Shown: piece after piece, positions 19,740-28,606 of the stretch
Position numbering within the stretch: the stretch's first letter is position 1
Layout of the letters: the number at the start of each line of letters is the position of its first letter
Source of the DNA: Flagellimonas oceanensis
GTDB taxonomy: Bacteria; Bacteroidota; Bacteroidia; Flavobacteriales; Flavobacteriaceae
Direction of reading: 5' to 3'
Length of the DNA: 64,000 nucleotides
NCBI RefSeq assembly: GCF_003992595.1
Contig: NZ_RZNA01000031.1
Span: forward strand, 1-64,000
Translations under genes and position numbers: made by a program
Notes under the pieces: model-generated
The model's database searches: none
Seen by the model: the letters and a program-made list of their open reading frames with translations, nothing else
What the model was told of the DNA's origin: nothing

Positions 19740-20339
19740 TTAGTTGAATTCGAAGTTCACATCGGGAGCGTTTTCCGAACCAGGGTCAGCTTGGTATCTT
19801 GGCATTTCCTCAAAACCAAACCATCCGGCCAAGATTTTTCCTGGAAATTTTGTAGTGTGCACATCGTAAATGTTGACTTTTTCGTTATACCTGTCCCTGG
19901 CCACGTTGATACGATTTTCAGTTCCTTCTAATTGAGACTGAAGTTCCAAAAAGTTTTGATTGGCTTTTAACTCGGGATAACGCTCCACGGTAACCAGTAA
20001 TCTGGATAGGGCGGAGGACAGTCCTGTTTGCGCTTGTTGAAACTCAGCCAACTGTTCTGGTGTGATGTTGTTTGCATCAATATTGGTGGATGTTGCCTTG
20101 GCACGGGCTTCGATAACATCCGTCAAAGTACCTCTTTCAAAATCCGCGGCACCCTGTACCGTTTTTACCAAATTTCCGATGAGGTCGTTTCTACGTTGGT
20201 AAGAACTCTCCACATTGGCCCAAGCTGTTTTGGCATCAGCTTCGTATTGTACGGCTGTGTTGTTAAAGCCCACTGCCCATCGGTACAGGGCGAAGACAAT
20301 GACAACGACAATAATCAAGGGGATTAACCATTTTTTCAT
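19740..20339 (-). CDS. lemA: LemA family protein
   Basis: A 199-residue LemA protein: one N-terminal membrane anchor (WLIPLIIVVVIVFALYRWAVGF) followed by a helical bundle. Family motifs are visible as AWANVESSYQRRNDLIGNLV, ALSRLLVTVERYPELKAN and FLELQSQLEGTENRINVARD. The C-terminus has the common LemA ending in which FPGKILAGWFGFEEMPRYQA precedes an acidic tail. It sits between a MerR-type regulator and two TPM proteins, in one minus-strand operon. The molecular role of LemA is not settled; the context points to envelope maintenance. Confidence 0.93.
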   Translation of the reverse strand: MKKWLIPLIIVVVIVFALYRWAVGFNNTAVQYEADAKTAWANVESSYQRRNDLIGNLVKTVQGAADFERGTLTDVIEARAKATSTNIDANNITPEQLAEFQQAQTGLSSALSRLLVTVERYPELKANQNFLELQSQLEGTENRINVARDRYNEKVNIYDVHTTKFPGKILAGWFGFEEMPRYQADPGSENAPDVNFEFN

Positions 20340-20358
20340 TTTGATATGGTATTAGCGT

Positions 20359-20688
20359 TTATAGTTGTTCTTTTATTTTCAGTAGTTCTGCTTTTACTTT
20401 TTGTAGTTTTTGAATCACCTCAAAATTGGAAAGGGCCTTTTGTTTCTCTTCTTTCAGATGGATTTTGGCACCTTCCAAGGTAAATCCACGTTCCTTTACC
20501 AAGTGATAGATCAGTTGCAGGTTTTGGATATCCTGTGGCGTGAACTTACGATTGCCTTTGGCATTCTTTTTTGGCTGGAGCACATCAAACTCTTTTTCCC
20601 AAAAACGAATCAGGGAGGTGTTCACTCCAAAGGCCTTGGCCACTTCGCCAATGCCATAATATCGTTTTTCTGGAAGATCTACGTGCAT
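20359..20688 (-). CDS. MerR family transcriptional regulator
   Basis: A short (109-residue) MerR-type regulator. The N-terminal winged helix-turn-helix has YYGIGEVAKAFGVNTSLIRFWEKEF, followed by the wing and RKFTPQDIQNLQLIYHLVKERGFTLEGAKIHL. A C-terminal coiled coil would dimerise. There is no metal-binding cysteine pattern, so it is not one of the classical metal sensors. The ATG directly abuts the stop of the upstream M23 peptidase gene with no gap, and lemA follows. It could regulate its own envelope operon, which is inference. Confidence 0.9.
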   Translation of the reverse strand: MHVDLPEKRYYGIGEVAKAFGVNTSLIRFWEKEFDVLQPKKNAKGNRKFTPQDIQNLQLIYHLVKERGFTLEGAKIHLKEEKQKALSNFEVIQKLQKVKAELLKIKEQL

Positions 20689-21666
20689 TTAATCCAGCGA
20701 TTGGTTCTCTTGGTTCGCCAACCTGAGCATATTCTCAAATTCTTCAGCGGACAAACTTCCGTAGTAGAAGTTAATGGGGTTGATGCGTTCCCCATCCTTG
20801 AACACTTCGTAGTGTACGTGTGGTGCTTGGGAACGTCCCGTACTGCCCACAAAGCCGATAAGGTCTCCCCTTTTGACTTTTTGGCCCACGGTAACATTGT
20901 ATTTGCTCATATGTCCGTACAAGGAAATATAGCCGTAACCATGATCGATACGAACGTGCTTTCCGTAACCTGAAGATCTATTGTCTGCACGAACCACTTT
21001 TCCATCGCCTGATGCATAGATGGGAGTTCCTCGCGGAGCTGTAAAGTCCATCCCCCAGTGCATCTTACGGGCTTTGGTAAATGGGTCGGAACGCCATCCG
21101 TAACCAGAGGCCATCCGCGTAAGGTCTTCGTTACTTACGGGCTGAATGGCTGGAATGGAAGCCAATAGTTTTTCTTTTTCTTCCGCCAGTTTGGCGATTT
21201 CATCCAAGGATTTGGATTGAATCACCATTTCCTTCTGGATGATGTCCAGACGTTTGGTGGCATCAATAATAATTTCGGAATTGTTGAAGCCCTCCAAGTC
21301 TTTATAGCGGTTTACCCCACCAAAACCAGCTCTACGCTGCTCTTCGGGTATCGGGTTCGCTTCAAAATATAATCTGTAAATATTGTTGTCCCTATCCTCG
21401 ATATTGGCCAAAACCTGTTCCATTTGGTCCATTTTTCGGTTTAGGATATCGTATTGCAGTTCATAATTACGAACTTCACGCTCCAACGAAAGTTCTTTGG
21501 GCGTGTTTACCCATCTAGTGTTCAACAGGATGATCAGTCCAAGGAAGCCGAACAACGCGGAGCCCAGCAAGAAAAGGAATATATTCCTATATCTCTTGGA
21601 TTTTTTTGGCTCGATCTTTCTGTACGAAAGTGTATCGGGATCGTAATAGTACTTTACTTTAGACAT
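20689..21666 (-). CDS. M23 family (LytM-type) metallopeptidase
   Basis: A membrane-anchored peptidoglycan endopeptidase of 325 residues. The N-terminus is basic (KYYYDPDTLSYRKIEPKKSKRY), followed by one transmembrane helix at about 30-50. A coiled-coil stalk spans about 55-180. The C-terminal M23 domain carries zinc-binding HWGMDF and HVHYEVF, plus HGYGYISLYGHMSKY, so it looks catalytically intact. This layout matches flavobacterial DipM/NlpD-like M23 proteins. It is the first gene of the operon M23-MerR-lemA-TPM-TPM and is divergent from alaS. Confidence 0.93.
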   Translation of the reverse strand: MSKVKYYYDPDTLSYRKIEPKKSKRYRNIFLFLLGSALFGFLGLIILLNTRWVNTPKELSLEREVRNYELQYDILNRKMDQMEQVLANIEDRDNNIYRLYFEANPIPEEQRRAGFGGVNRYKDLEGFNNSEIIIDATKRLDIIQKEMVIQSKSLDEIAKLAEEKEKLLASIPAIQPVSNEDLTRMASGYGWRSDPFTKARKMHWGMDFTAPRGTPIYASGDGKVVRADNRSSGYGKHVRIDHGYGYISLYGHMSKYNVTVGQKVKRGDLIGFVGSTGRSQAPHVHYEVFKDGERINPINFYYGSLSAEEFENMLRLANQENQSLD

Positions 21667-21713
21667 GAATGGATTTTATCCTATTTTTGCTCACTCATTT
21701 TAAACAGAACAAA

Positions 21714-21721
21714 CAAATATA
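21714..21721 (-). promoter_or_regulatory. probable -7 box of the M23-MerR-LemA-TPM operon
   Basis: The minus strand reads TATATTTG, an exact consensus -7 box, 48 bases upstream of the M23 peptidase ATG. The -33 element is unclear. Confidence 0.5.
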
Positions 21722-21770
21722 AAAATTGTTTTGCTTAAACTGTTAAATTTAAGAAAACCCTAGGAATTCA

Positions 21771-24383
21771 ATGACATCCCAAGAAGTTAGAAACCAGTTT
21801 TTAAACTTTTTCAAAGAAAAGAACCACAAGATTGTACCATCGGCGCCCATGGTCATGAAGGACGACCCTTCCTTGATGTTCACCAATGCAGGTATGAACC
21901 AGTTCAAGGAGTACTTTTTGGGGAATTCCGTTCCAAAGAGCAAACGCCTTACCGATTCCCAAAAATGTTTGCGGGTCAGCGGAAAGCACAATGATCTTGA
22001 GGAGGTAGGGAAAGATACCTATCATCACACGATGTTCGAGATGTTGGGAAATTGGAGTATCGGGGATTATTTTAAAAAGGAGGCCATTGCGTGGGCATGG
22101 GAATTGCTTACCGAGGTATATAAAATAGACAAGGACAGTTTGTACGTTTCTGTGTTTGAGGGAAGCGAAGATGATGACCTGCCACTCGATCAAGAAGCCT
22201 ATGATCTCTGGAAAGCGATTGTGCCCGAAGATCGAATCATCAAAGGGAACAAAAAGGACAACTTTTGGGAAATGGGCGATCAAGGTCCCTGCGGACCCTG
22301 TTCCGAAATCCATGTGGATATCCGCTCCAAAGAAGAGAAAGCCAAAGTTGATGGAGCTTCCTTGGTCAACCAGGATCATCCGCAGGTGGTGGAAATCTGG
22401 AACCTGGTTTTTATGCAGTTCAACCGTAAGGCCAATGGCAGTTTGGAACCACTTCCCGAAAAGCATATTGATACCGGAATGGGTTTTGAACGCCTTTGTA
22501 TGGTGCTTCAAAACAAGCAATCCAATTACGATACCGATGTGTTTACCCCGTTGATTCGCGAGGTGGAAATCATTACCGGAAAAAAATATGGCAACAATGA
22601 AGAAACCGATATTGCCATTCGTGTAATTTCCGATCACGTGCGCGCAGTGGCTTTTTCCATTGCCGATGGGCAGTTGCCAAGCAACACGGGTGCAGGTTAC
22701 GTCATCCGAAGGATTTTACGCCGTGCCATTCGCTACGGATTTACCTTTTTGGATACCAACAAACCATTTATCCACAGATTGGTTAGAGTCTTAAGCGAAC
22801 AAATGGGCAAAGCCTTCCCAGAGTTGAAGGAGCAATACCAGTTGATTGAAAACGTGATCAAAGAGGAGGAAAGCTCTTTCTTGAGTACTTTGGAGCAAGG
22901 GTTGGTGTTATTGGATTCTGTGATCAAATCATCAAAAAATAAAACCATTGATGGGGATAAGGCTTTTGAACTCTACGACACCTTTGGATTTCCGATAGAT
23001 TTGACCGCGCTTATTTTGGAAGAGAAAGGCTATCAATTGGATACGGAAGGATTTGAAAAAGCATTGAAAGCACAAAAAGACCGTTCCCGGGCAGCATCAG
23101 AAGTGTCCAAGGACGATTGGAACATATTGATGACCGATACCGAACAGGAATTTATCGGTTATGATAGTTTGGAGGCCAATGTGAAATTGGTAAAATATCG
23201 TAAGGTTACCAGTAAAAAGGATGGTGATCAGTACCAATTGGTGTTCAATCTAACTCCATTTTATGCCGAAGGCGGAGGTCAGGTCGGGGATAAAGGCTAT
23301 CTGGAAGCTCCCAATGGCGATGTTACCTATATTGTGGATACCAAAAGGGAGAATAACGAAATCGTTCATTTTGCCAAATCGTTGCCCAAAGAGGATTCCG
23401 GAACCTTTAAAGCAGTGGTGGACGAAAGGCAACGTCGAAGAACCGAGAGCAACCATACCGCTACGCACTTATTGCATCAGGCATTGCGAGAGGTTTTGGG
23501 AACCCATGTGGAACAAAAAGGTTCCGCTGTTCATTCAAAATACTTGCGATTTGATTTCTCCCATTTTTCAAAATTGACCACGGAAGAACTACGGGAAGTT
23601 GAAAACTTCGTCAATGCCCGTATCGATGGACATCTTCCTTTGGAAGAAAGTCGCAATGTTCCCATGAAAGAAGCTATGGAACAAGGGGCCATGGCGCTCT
23701 TTGGAGAAAAATATGGAGATACGGTGCGAACTATCCGCTTTGGACAATCCATTGAACTTTGTGGTGGAACGCATGTGAAGAACACGGCCGATATCTGGCA
23801 CTTCAAAATTGTTTCCGAAGGCGCAGTTGCCGCTGGAATCCGAAGAATTGAAGCCATTACTTCAGATGCTGTTAAAGAATTCTACTTCAACAATAACCGT
23901 ATGCTTTTCGAGATCAAGGATATGTTGAAGAACTCCCAAGACCCTGTAAAATCAGTAGCTATTTTGCAAGAAGAGAATGCTGCACTAAAAAAACAGGTGG
24001 AGCAATTATTGAAGGACAAAGCCAAGGGACTCAAGAACGAACTGATTGCCGAACTGGAAGATTTGGGCGGTGCCAAGTTTTTAGCTAAAAAAGTGGATTT
24101 GGATGCAGGTGGCATTAAAGATCTTGCCTTTGAAATGGGCGGTCAAGTAGATAATCTATTCCTGTTTCTTGCTTCGGAAAAAGACGGCAAGGCCATATTG
24201 TCGTGCTACATTTCCAAAGATTTGGTAGCAGAAAAAGACCTAAACGCCGGGACCATTGTTCGCGAACTGGGCAAATATATCCAAGGGGGCGGCGGCGGAC
24301 AACCGTTTTTTGCCACTGCTGGGGGTAAAAATCCTGATGGAATCCCCGAAGCGTTGGATAAGGTAAGGGCTTATGTGTCTTAA
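21771..24383 (+). CDS. alaS: alanine--tRNA ligase
   Basis: Class II alanyl-tRNA synthetase, 870 residues, the expected full length. The catalytic domain begins [19 protein letters not shown], with motif 2 around [20 protein letters not shown] and the motif 3 region GTGYVIRR-like ([20 protein letters not shown]). The editing domain carries HTATH and CGGTH zinc/editing motifs. The C-terminal C-Ala domain ends in [16 protein letters not shown]. It is transcribed divergently from the M23 operon. All catalytic motifs appear intact. Confidence 0.98.
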   Translation: MTSQEVRNQFLNFFKEKNHKIVPSAPMVMKDDPSLMFTNAGMNQFKEYFLGNSVPKSKRLTDSQKCLRVSGKHNDLEEVGKDTYHHTMFEMLGNWSIGDYFKKEAIAWAWELLTEVYKIDKDSLYVSVFEGSEDDDLPLDQEAYDLWKAIVPEDRIIKGNKKDNFWEMGDQGPCGPCSEIHVDIRSKEEKAKVDGASLVNQDHPQVVEIWNLVFMQFNRKANGSLEPLPEKHIDTGMGFERLCMVLQNKQSNYDTDVFTPLIREVEIITGKKYGNNEETDIAIRVISDHVRAVAFSIADGQLPSNTGAGYVIRRILRRAIRYGFTFLDTNKPFIHRLVRVLSEQMGKAFPELKEQYQLIENVIKEEESSFLSTLEQGLVLLDSVIKSSKNKTIDGDKAFELYDTFGFPIDLTALILEEKGYQLDTEGFEKALKAQKDRSRAASEVSKDDWNILMTDTEQEFIGYDSLEANVKLVKYRKVTSKKDGDQYQLVFNLTPFYAEGGGQVGDKGYLEAPNGDVTYIVDTKRENNEIVHFAKSLPKEDSGTFKAVVDERQRRRTESNHTATHLLHQALREVLGTHVEQKGSAVHSKYLRFDFSHFSKLTTEELREVENFVNARIDGHLPLEESRNVPMKEAMEQGAMALFGEKYGDTVRTIRFGQSIELCGGTHVKNTADIWHFKIVSEGAVAAGIRRIEAITSDAVKEFYFNNNRMLFEIKDMLKNSQDPVKSVAILQEENAALKKQVEQLLKDKAKGLKNELIAELEDLGGAKFLAKKVDLDAGGIKDLAFEMGGQVDNLFLFLASEKDGKAILSCYISKDLVAEKDLNAGTIVRELGKYIQGGGGGQPFFATAGGKNPDGIPEALDKVRAYVS

Positions 24384-24423
24384 TTAATTCCATCATTAAC
24401 TCAGCCTCTCTTGAATATTATGT

Positions 24424-25275
24424 ATGAAAAAAATCTTATATATATTTCTGATTTTTCAAGCCTGTGCTGAAAATGAGAGCAAAACAGAAGAGGTAAGCCT
24501 GTCTGAACCTGAAAAGGTTGTGTTATCAGCTGATGATTCAATAAAAATTGCAGAATATTGGCAAAAAGCAAATGAAGTCCCTGTATATTCTGTGGACAGG
24601 CAGCGCTATTTGGATTCTGCTTTGATGATTAAACCTGATTCAGCTTATTTCTGGCAGCAAAAAGCAATGCCATTATATAAGGAGCGTAAGTTTTCTTTAG
24701 GAAAACCTTTTTTGGAAAAAGCAGTTTTATATGATCCCAAAAGATATTTGGATTACAGTGGGTTTATGAAATGTCTTTTCTCCAATGAGTACCAAGAGTC
24801 AATTGATGAATTAAAGTTGGCAAAAAAAAAGTATGGGGATGGTTATGTGATGGACCATACGTATAATTTTTACATAGCGTTGGATTATTTGCAATTGAAC
24901 CAATTTAAGAATGCTAAAAATTATCTCCTAAAAAGTAAAGAGCAGCAATTCAAAGATTTCCCTAACGACCCTCCTGAGGAGGCATGCCATTATATGGATT
25001 GGTTTTACATGGGAGTTGCTGAATATGAACTCAAGAATTACGAAAAGGCAATCGAAAATTTTGATATGAGTTTAAAGGTTTATGAAAATTTTGGAGACGC
25101 TTTTTATTATAAGGCCATATCACAATATAATTCAGGAAAAAAAGAAGAGGCTAAAAAAACAATTGAATTAGCATGGGAAAACAACCAAAACACAATCAAT
25201 GAAGATCAAGTTTATTATGTTGTTTATCCTTATCAAGTCTTTCATAGATTAAGTCCAAGATCTAGAAAAAAATAG
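24424..25275 (+). CDS. TPR-repeat lipoprotein
   Basis: A 283-residue predicted lipoprotein with a short signal (YIFLIFQAC, cysteine 14). At least three tetratricopeptide-like units are visible: YFWQQKAMPLYKERKFSLGK, WFYMGVAEYELKNYEKAIEN and AFYYKAISQYNSGKKEEAKK. TPR proteins mediate protein-protein contacts; no specific role can be given. The gene is noticeably more AT-rich than alaS before it and GSCFA after it, which may mean it was acquired. It is 40 bases after alaS and 10 bases before the GSCFA gene. Confidence 0.8.
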   Translation: MKKILYIFLIFQACAENESKTEEVSLSEPEKVVLSADDSIKIAEYWQKANEVPVYSVDRQRYLDSALMIKPDSAYFWQQKAMPLYKERKFSLGKPFLEKAVLYDPKRYLDYSGFMKCLFSNEYQESIDELKLAKKKYGDGYVMDHTYNFYIALDYLQLNQFKNAKNYLLKSKEQQFKDFPNDPPEEACHYMDWFYMGVAEYELKNYEKAIENFDMSLKVYENFGDAFYYKAISQYNSGKKEEAKKTIELAWENNQNTINEDQVYYVVYPYQVFHRLSPRSRKK

Positions 25276-25285
25276 ATACCAACCC

Positions 25286-26257
25286 ATGGAACTACAAACC
25301 AAGATACCTTTAACACCAAGCGATAATCCTATCGATTATCAAAGTAAGTTGGTGCTGTTGGGGTCTTGTTTTGTGGAAAATATAGGGGCTAAGCTGGATT
25401 ATTTTCAATTTCAACAATTACAAAACCCCTTTGGGATACTGTTTCATCCTCTGGCCATTGAAAATTTGGTGCAAAGAGCCACTGCAGGGGAAAATTATCA
25501 GCAAGAGGAAATTTTTGAACAGGATGGGATTTGGCGTTGTTTTGATGCCCATTCCGATTTGCGTTCAGATAATCCCGAAGCCTTATTGAATCTGCTCAAT
25601 CAAAAGTTGAAGGAAACCAAAGAAAGTCTGGAGACTGCATCCCATATCATCATCACTTTGGGAACCGCTTGGGTGTACGAGTATAATTCTTCAGGGAAAA
25701 TGGTGGCCAATTGCCATAAGGTTCCCCAAAAACAATTCACAAAAAAACTACTGAGTGTAGCTGAAATTGAATTGAGTCTTAAACACATAATACGCTTGAT
25801 TCAAAGCGTGAATCCAAAAGCGCAAATCATATGTACGATTTCGCCTGTTCGTCATATCAAAGATGGCTTTGTGGAGAACCAACGGAGCAAGGCGCATTTA
25901 ATAACTGCCGTTCACTCCGTTTTGTCATCTCGAGCGCAGTCGAGAGAGCTTGCTTACTTTCCATCTTATGAAATCATGATGGACGAACTGCGCGATTATC
26001 GTTTTTATGGAACGGATATGCTTCATCCCAATCAGTTAGCAGTAGATTACATTTGGGAAAAATTTAAATCTGTTTGGATTGCTTCAAATTCATATCCCGT
26101 GATGGATGAGGTTGACGCCGTTCAAAAAGGGTTGTTTCACCGTCCGTTCAATCCGGATTCCGAAGCCCATCAAAAGTTCAAAACATCGCTCCGTGCAAAA
26201 ATTACGTATCTTCAAGAAAGGTATCCTTTCATGAAATTCAAGATGAGTTCTCTATGA
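25286..26257 (+). CDS. GSCFA-family SGNH-like hydrolase interrupted in frame by a dispersed repeat
   Basis: A 323-residue GSCFA-domain protein, related to SGNH/GDSL esterases. The name-giving motif GSCFVENIG is at residues 26-34, and a possible catalytic-end block DMLHPNQLAVDYIWEKF lies late in the protein. No signal peptide is visible, so it is likely cytoplasmic; its substrate is unknown. Around residues 214-221 the sequence RAQSREL is encoded by a half-copy of the chromosome's dispersed hairpin repeat (25924-25947), so a repeat has entered or grown within the gene without breaking the frame. It overlaps the next gene by four bases (ATGA). Confidence 0.9.
   Translation: MELQTKIPLTPSDNPIDYQSKLVLLGSCFVENIGAKLDYFQFQQLQNPFGILFHPLAIENLVQRATAGENYQQEEIFEQDGIWRCFDAHSDLRSDNPEALLNLLNQKLKETKESLETASHIIITLGTAWVYEYNSSGKMVANCHKVPQKQFTKKLLSVAEIELSLKHIIRLIQSVNPKAQIICTISPVRHIKDGFVENQRSKAHLITAVHSVLSSRAQSRELAYFPSYEIMMDELRDYRFYGTDMLHPNQLAVDYIWEKFKSVWIASNSYPVMDEVDAVQKGLFHRPFNPDSEAHQKFKTSLRAKITYLQERYPFMKFKMSSL
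25924..25947 (+). repeat. half copy of the dispersed hairpin repeat inside the GSCFA gene
   Basis: TCTCGAGCGCAGTCGAGA within this stretch matches the left arm of the repeats at 33735-33796 and 33960-34021. It is translated in frame as SSRAQSREL. Confidence 0.75.
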
Positions 26258-26868
26258 AGAAAGTACTAGTAGGAGCGGTAATAGCATTGGCTTCGGTTTT
26301 GATTTATAAATCATGCACCGATGACCGTGAGCAAAAATCGATATTGGAAGAAAATTCCATGTTGATTCAGCAGGAACTTCGCAATGTTTCCAAATTGGTG
26401 GTTACCGAAGGTCATTTTGCCGAGGTGTACAACTACAAAGACTCCAAAGAGCTGTTCGGTCCAATGATTACAGCCCATAAAAAGGCGTTGGTTGTTGTCA
26501 ATGCCGATGTGTCCATTGCTTATGACATGTCCAAAATAAACTACGAAGTGGATGAAGAGCAAAAATTGCTTACCATTACCCAGATACCGGAACCGGAGAT
26601 TAAAATCAGTCCAGATTTTGAGTACTACGATGTGACCGCAGATTACCTGAACCCATTTAATGCAGGGGATTACAATACTATCAAACGAAACGTGAATGCA
26701 TCTTTGATGAAAAAAATCGAGGCCTCTTCACTACGCTCCAATGCGGAAAATCGTTTGGTCAGTGAGCTTTCCCGGATATTGGTGCTGACCAACACCATGG
26801 GATGGACGTTGGTATATCACAATACTCCTGTAGAGAATACCGAACAGTTGAAAACTTTTTTGGATTAA
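26254..26868 (+). CDS. DUF4230 domain protein
   Basis: A 204-residue DUF4230 protein with an N-terminal membrane helix (VLVGAVIALASVLIYKSC) and a periplasm-facing domain. The cysteine at residue 21 makes a lipoprotein possible but the context is not a strong lipobox. Family features include LVVTEGHFAEVYNYKDS, VVNADVSIAYDMSKINYEVD and the C-terminal VLTNTMGWTLVYHNTP. The function of the family is unknown. It is translationally coupled to the GSCFA gene by a four-base ATGA overlap, so the two probably work together. Confidence 0.88.
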   Translation: MKKVLVGAVIALASVLIYKSCTDDREQKSILEENSMLIQQELRNVSKLVVTEGHFAEVYNYKDSKELFGPMITAHKKALVVVNADVSIAYDMSKINYEVDEEQKLLTITQIPEPEIKISPDFEYYDVTADYLNPFNAGDYNTIKRNVNASLMKKIEASSLRSNAENRLVSELSRILVLTNTMGWTLVYHNTPVENTEQLKTFLD

Positions 26869-26923
26869 GTTGTCACATTTCATGATTGGATGCGTCTATT
26901 AGATACATCAATCAATTGAAACC

Positions 26924-28606
26924 ATGTTTAAAAGAGTCCTACTAACCGCCCTTTTAGCCACTTTTCTATTTTCCTGTCATCAACAACCCGAATCCGATAT
27001 CAGCTACGAAATTGCTTCCGTAGTGGTCGACAGCATTCCACAACTCAAAATCACAATGACCTTGGAGGCCAGTCCAGATGGCATCACAACGCTATCTTTC
27101 CCAGATGATGCGTGGGGGGAGGAAGGATTGTACAATTCTTTGGGTAAGATGCAGCTGTTGAATGTGGAAGGAGCAGTGGAAAAGGATGCCGACAGCGGGC
27201 GCATTGTTTTGATGCATCCAAAGGATATGAAAGAGTTGGAGTTCGAATATTTTTTAAAACAGGATTTCGAAGAGGAGATTTCTACGGATATGGTGTACCG
27301 ACCCATCATCAACCAGGAGTATTTCCATGTGTTTTCACACAATATGTTCATGGTGCCCGAAAATGCTGAGCCCTATCAGGACATTCTCCTCGACTGGTCA
27401 TCATTTCCAGAGGGGTACACCATTCACAACAGTTTTGGCAGTCAAGAACGAGTCCAATTGTTGAAGGGTCAGGACATGGAGTTGTTTGGAAGTGCCATTT
27501 TTGTTGGAGGGGATTTTAGGGTCTTCAATGGCGAGATAGCGGGAAACGAAATCAGTTTGGCCACTCGGGGCGAATGGATTCCGTTCAAGGACGAAGCTGT
27601 TTTTGAGGTACTGGAAGAAACCCTTACGTATCAGCGTAATTTTTGGAACGACCATTCCCAAAACTACTTTACGGTGACCATGCAACCTTTTCCACAAGAG
27701 AATGGAAGCAGTTTTCAGGGAACGGGACTGACCAACTCCTTTGCGACCTCGGTTTCCAATAATGACCAGACTGAACTTGGTCAAATGGTCTATCTTTTTA
27801 ACCATGAATTGATGCACAACTGGATTGGGCACACCATCCATAACGATAACGAAGAGGAACAGTATTGGTTCAGCGAAGGCTTTACGGAATATTACACCTT
27901 TAAAAACATCGCCAAGAACAAAATCAATGGGCTGGACGGTACTTTTTTTATTGATGAATTCAACCGGACCATTCGGGATCTCTACGCATCATCGGTCACA
28001 GAGGCTCCCAATTCCGAAATCAATTATGATAATTTTTGGACCAACTATGAGTATTCCAAACTTCCTTATTGGAGAGGGGCGATTTTTGCCTTTTACTTGG
28101 ATCAGAAAATCCAGCAAATGAGTGAGGGCAAACAAAGTTTGGATGATGTGATGTATCAAGTCTATACTGATGCGACCACCAATGGTCAGAAACTGACCCA
28201 TGACTATTTTATTGGAGTGATGGATACATTTTGGGATGAAGATTTTGAAGCCGTCTTCCAAAAGCATATCGAGGAAGGTCAAAAAGTGGATTTGGTGGCA
28301 CTTTTTGATGAATTTGACTTGGAATACAGTCCTGAAAGCGATATTTACGAGTTGGGATTTGAGTTTTCCGAAGACCGAAAACAAATCGTTCAAGTTACCG
28401 AAGGCAGCAAAGCATGGAAGGAGGGCGTTCGCGTTGGGGACGAGGTGTACTCCCGAAGCATTTGGCAGGGCAGGATTGAACATGAAGTTGAACTGGGCCT
28501 GAGAAGAGACGGCAAAGAATTCAAGGTTTCTTTTTATCCTGTTACAAAAGCAGCAGTACCCCAATTAAAGTCCACAGCGGAAAATATCGAGAAGCTTGGC
28601 TTTTAG
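26924..28606 (+). CDS. M61-type metallopeptidase lipoprotein with C-terminal PDZ domain
   Basis: A 560-residue zinc metallopeptidase. The signal peptide ends in TFLFSC (lipidation cysteine 18). The zinc site is HELMH near residue 294, followed by WFSEGFTEYYTF, which supplies the third ligand glutamate, as in M61/M1-type gluzincins. The last 90 residues form a PDZ-like domain (VTEGSKAWKEGVRVGDEVYS). M61 members favour N-terminal glycine or alanine substrates; this one is expected to act in the periplasm. Its stop overlaps the stop of the convergent hydroxylase gene by four bases. Confidence 0.88.
   Translation: MFKRVLLTALLATFLFSCHQQPESDISYEIASVVVDSIPQLKITMTLEASPDGITTLSFPDDAWGEEGLYNSLGKMQLLNVEGAVEKDADSGRIVLMHPKDMKELEFEYFLKQDFEEEISTDMVYRPIINQEYFHVFSHNMFMVPENAEPYQDILLDWSSFPEGYTIHNSFGSQERVQLLKGQDMELFGSAIFVGGDFRVFNGEIAGNEISLATRGEWIPFKDEAVFEVLEETLTYQRNFWNDHSQNYFTVTMQPFPQENGSSFQGTGLTNSFATSVSNNDQTELGQMVYLFNHELMHNWIGHTIHNDNEEEQYWFSEGFTEYYTFKNIAKNKINGLDGTFFIDEFNRTIRDLYASSVTEAPNSEINYDNFWTNYEYSKLPYWRGAIFAFYLDQKIQQMSEGKQSLDDVMYQVYTDATTNGQKLTHDYFIGVMDTFWDEDFEAVFQKHIEEGQKVDLVALFDEFDLEYSPESDIYELGFEFSEDRKQIVQVTEGSKAWKEGVRVGDEVYSRSIWQGRIEHEVELGLRRDGKEFKVSFYPVTKAAVPQLKSTAENIEKLGF

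Noticed and set aside
21801..22637. Long minus-strand frame inside alaS
   Set aside because: It is an antisense shadow of alaS codon use; its sequence has no domain, and alaS is complete.
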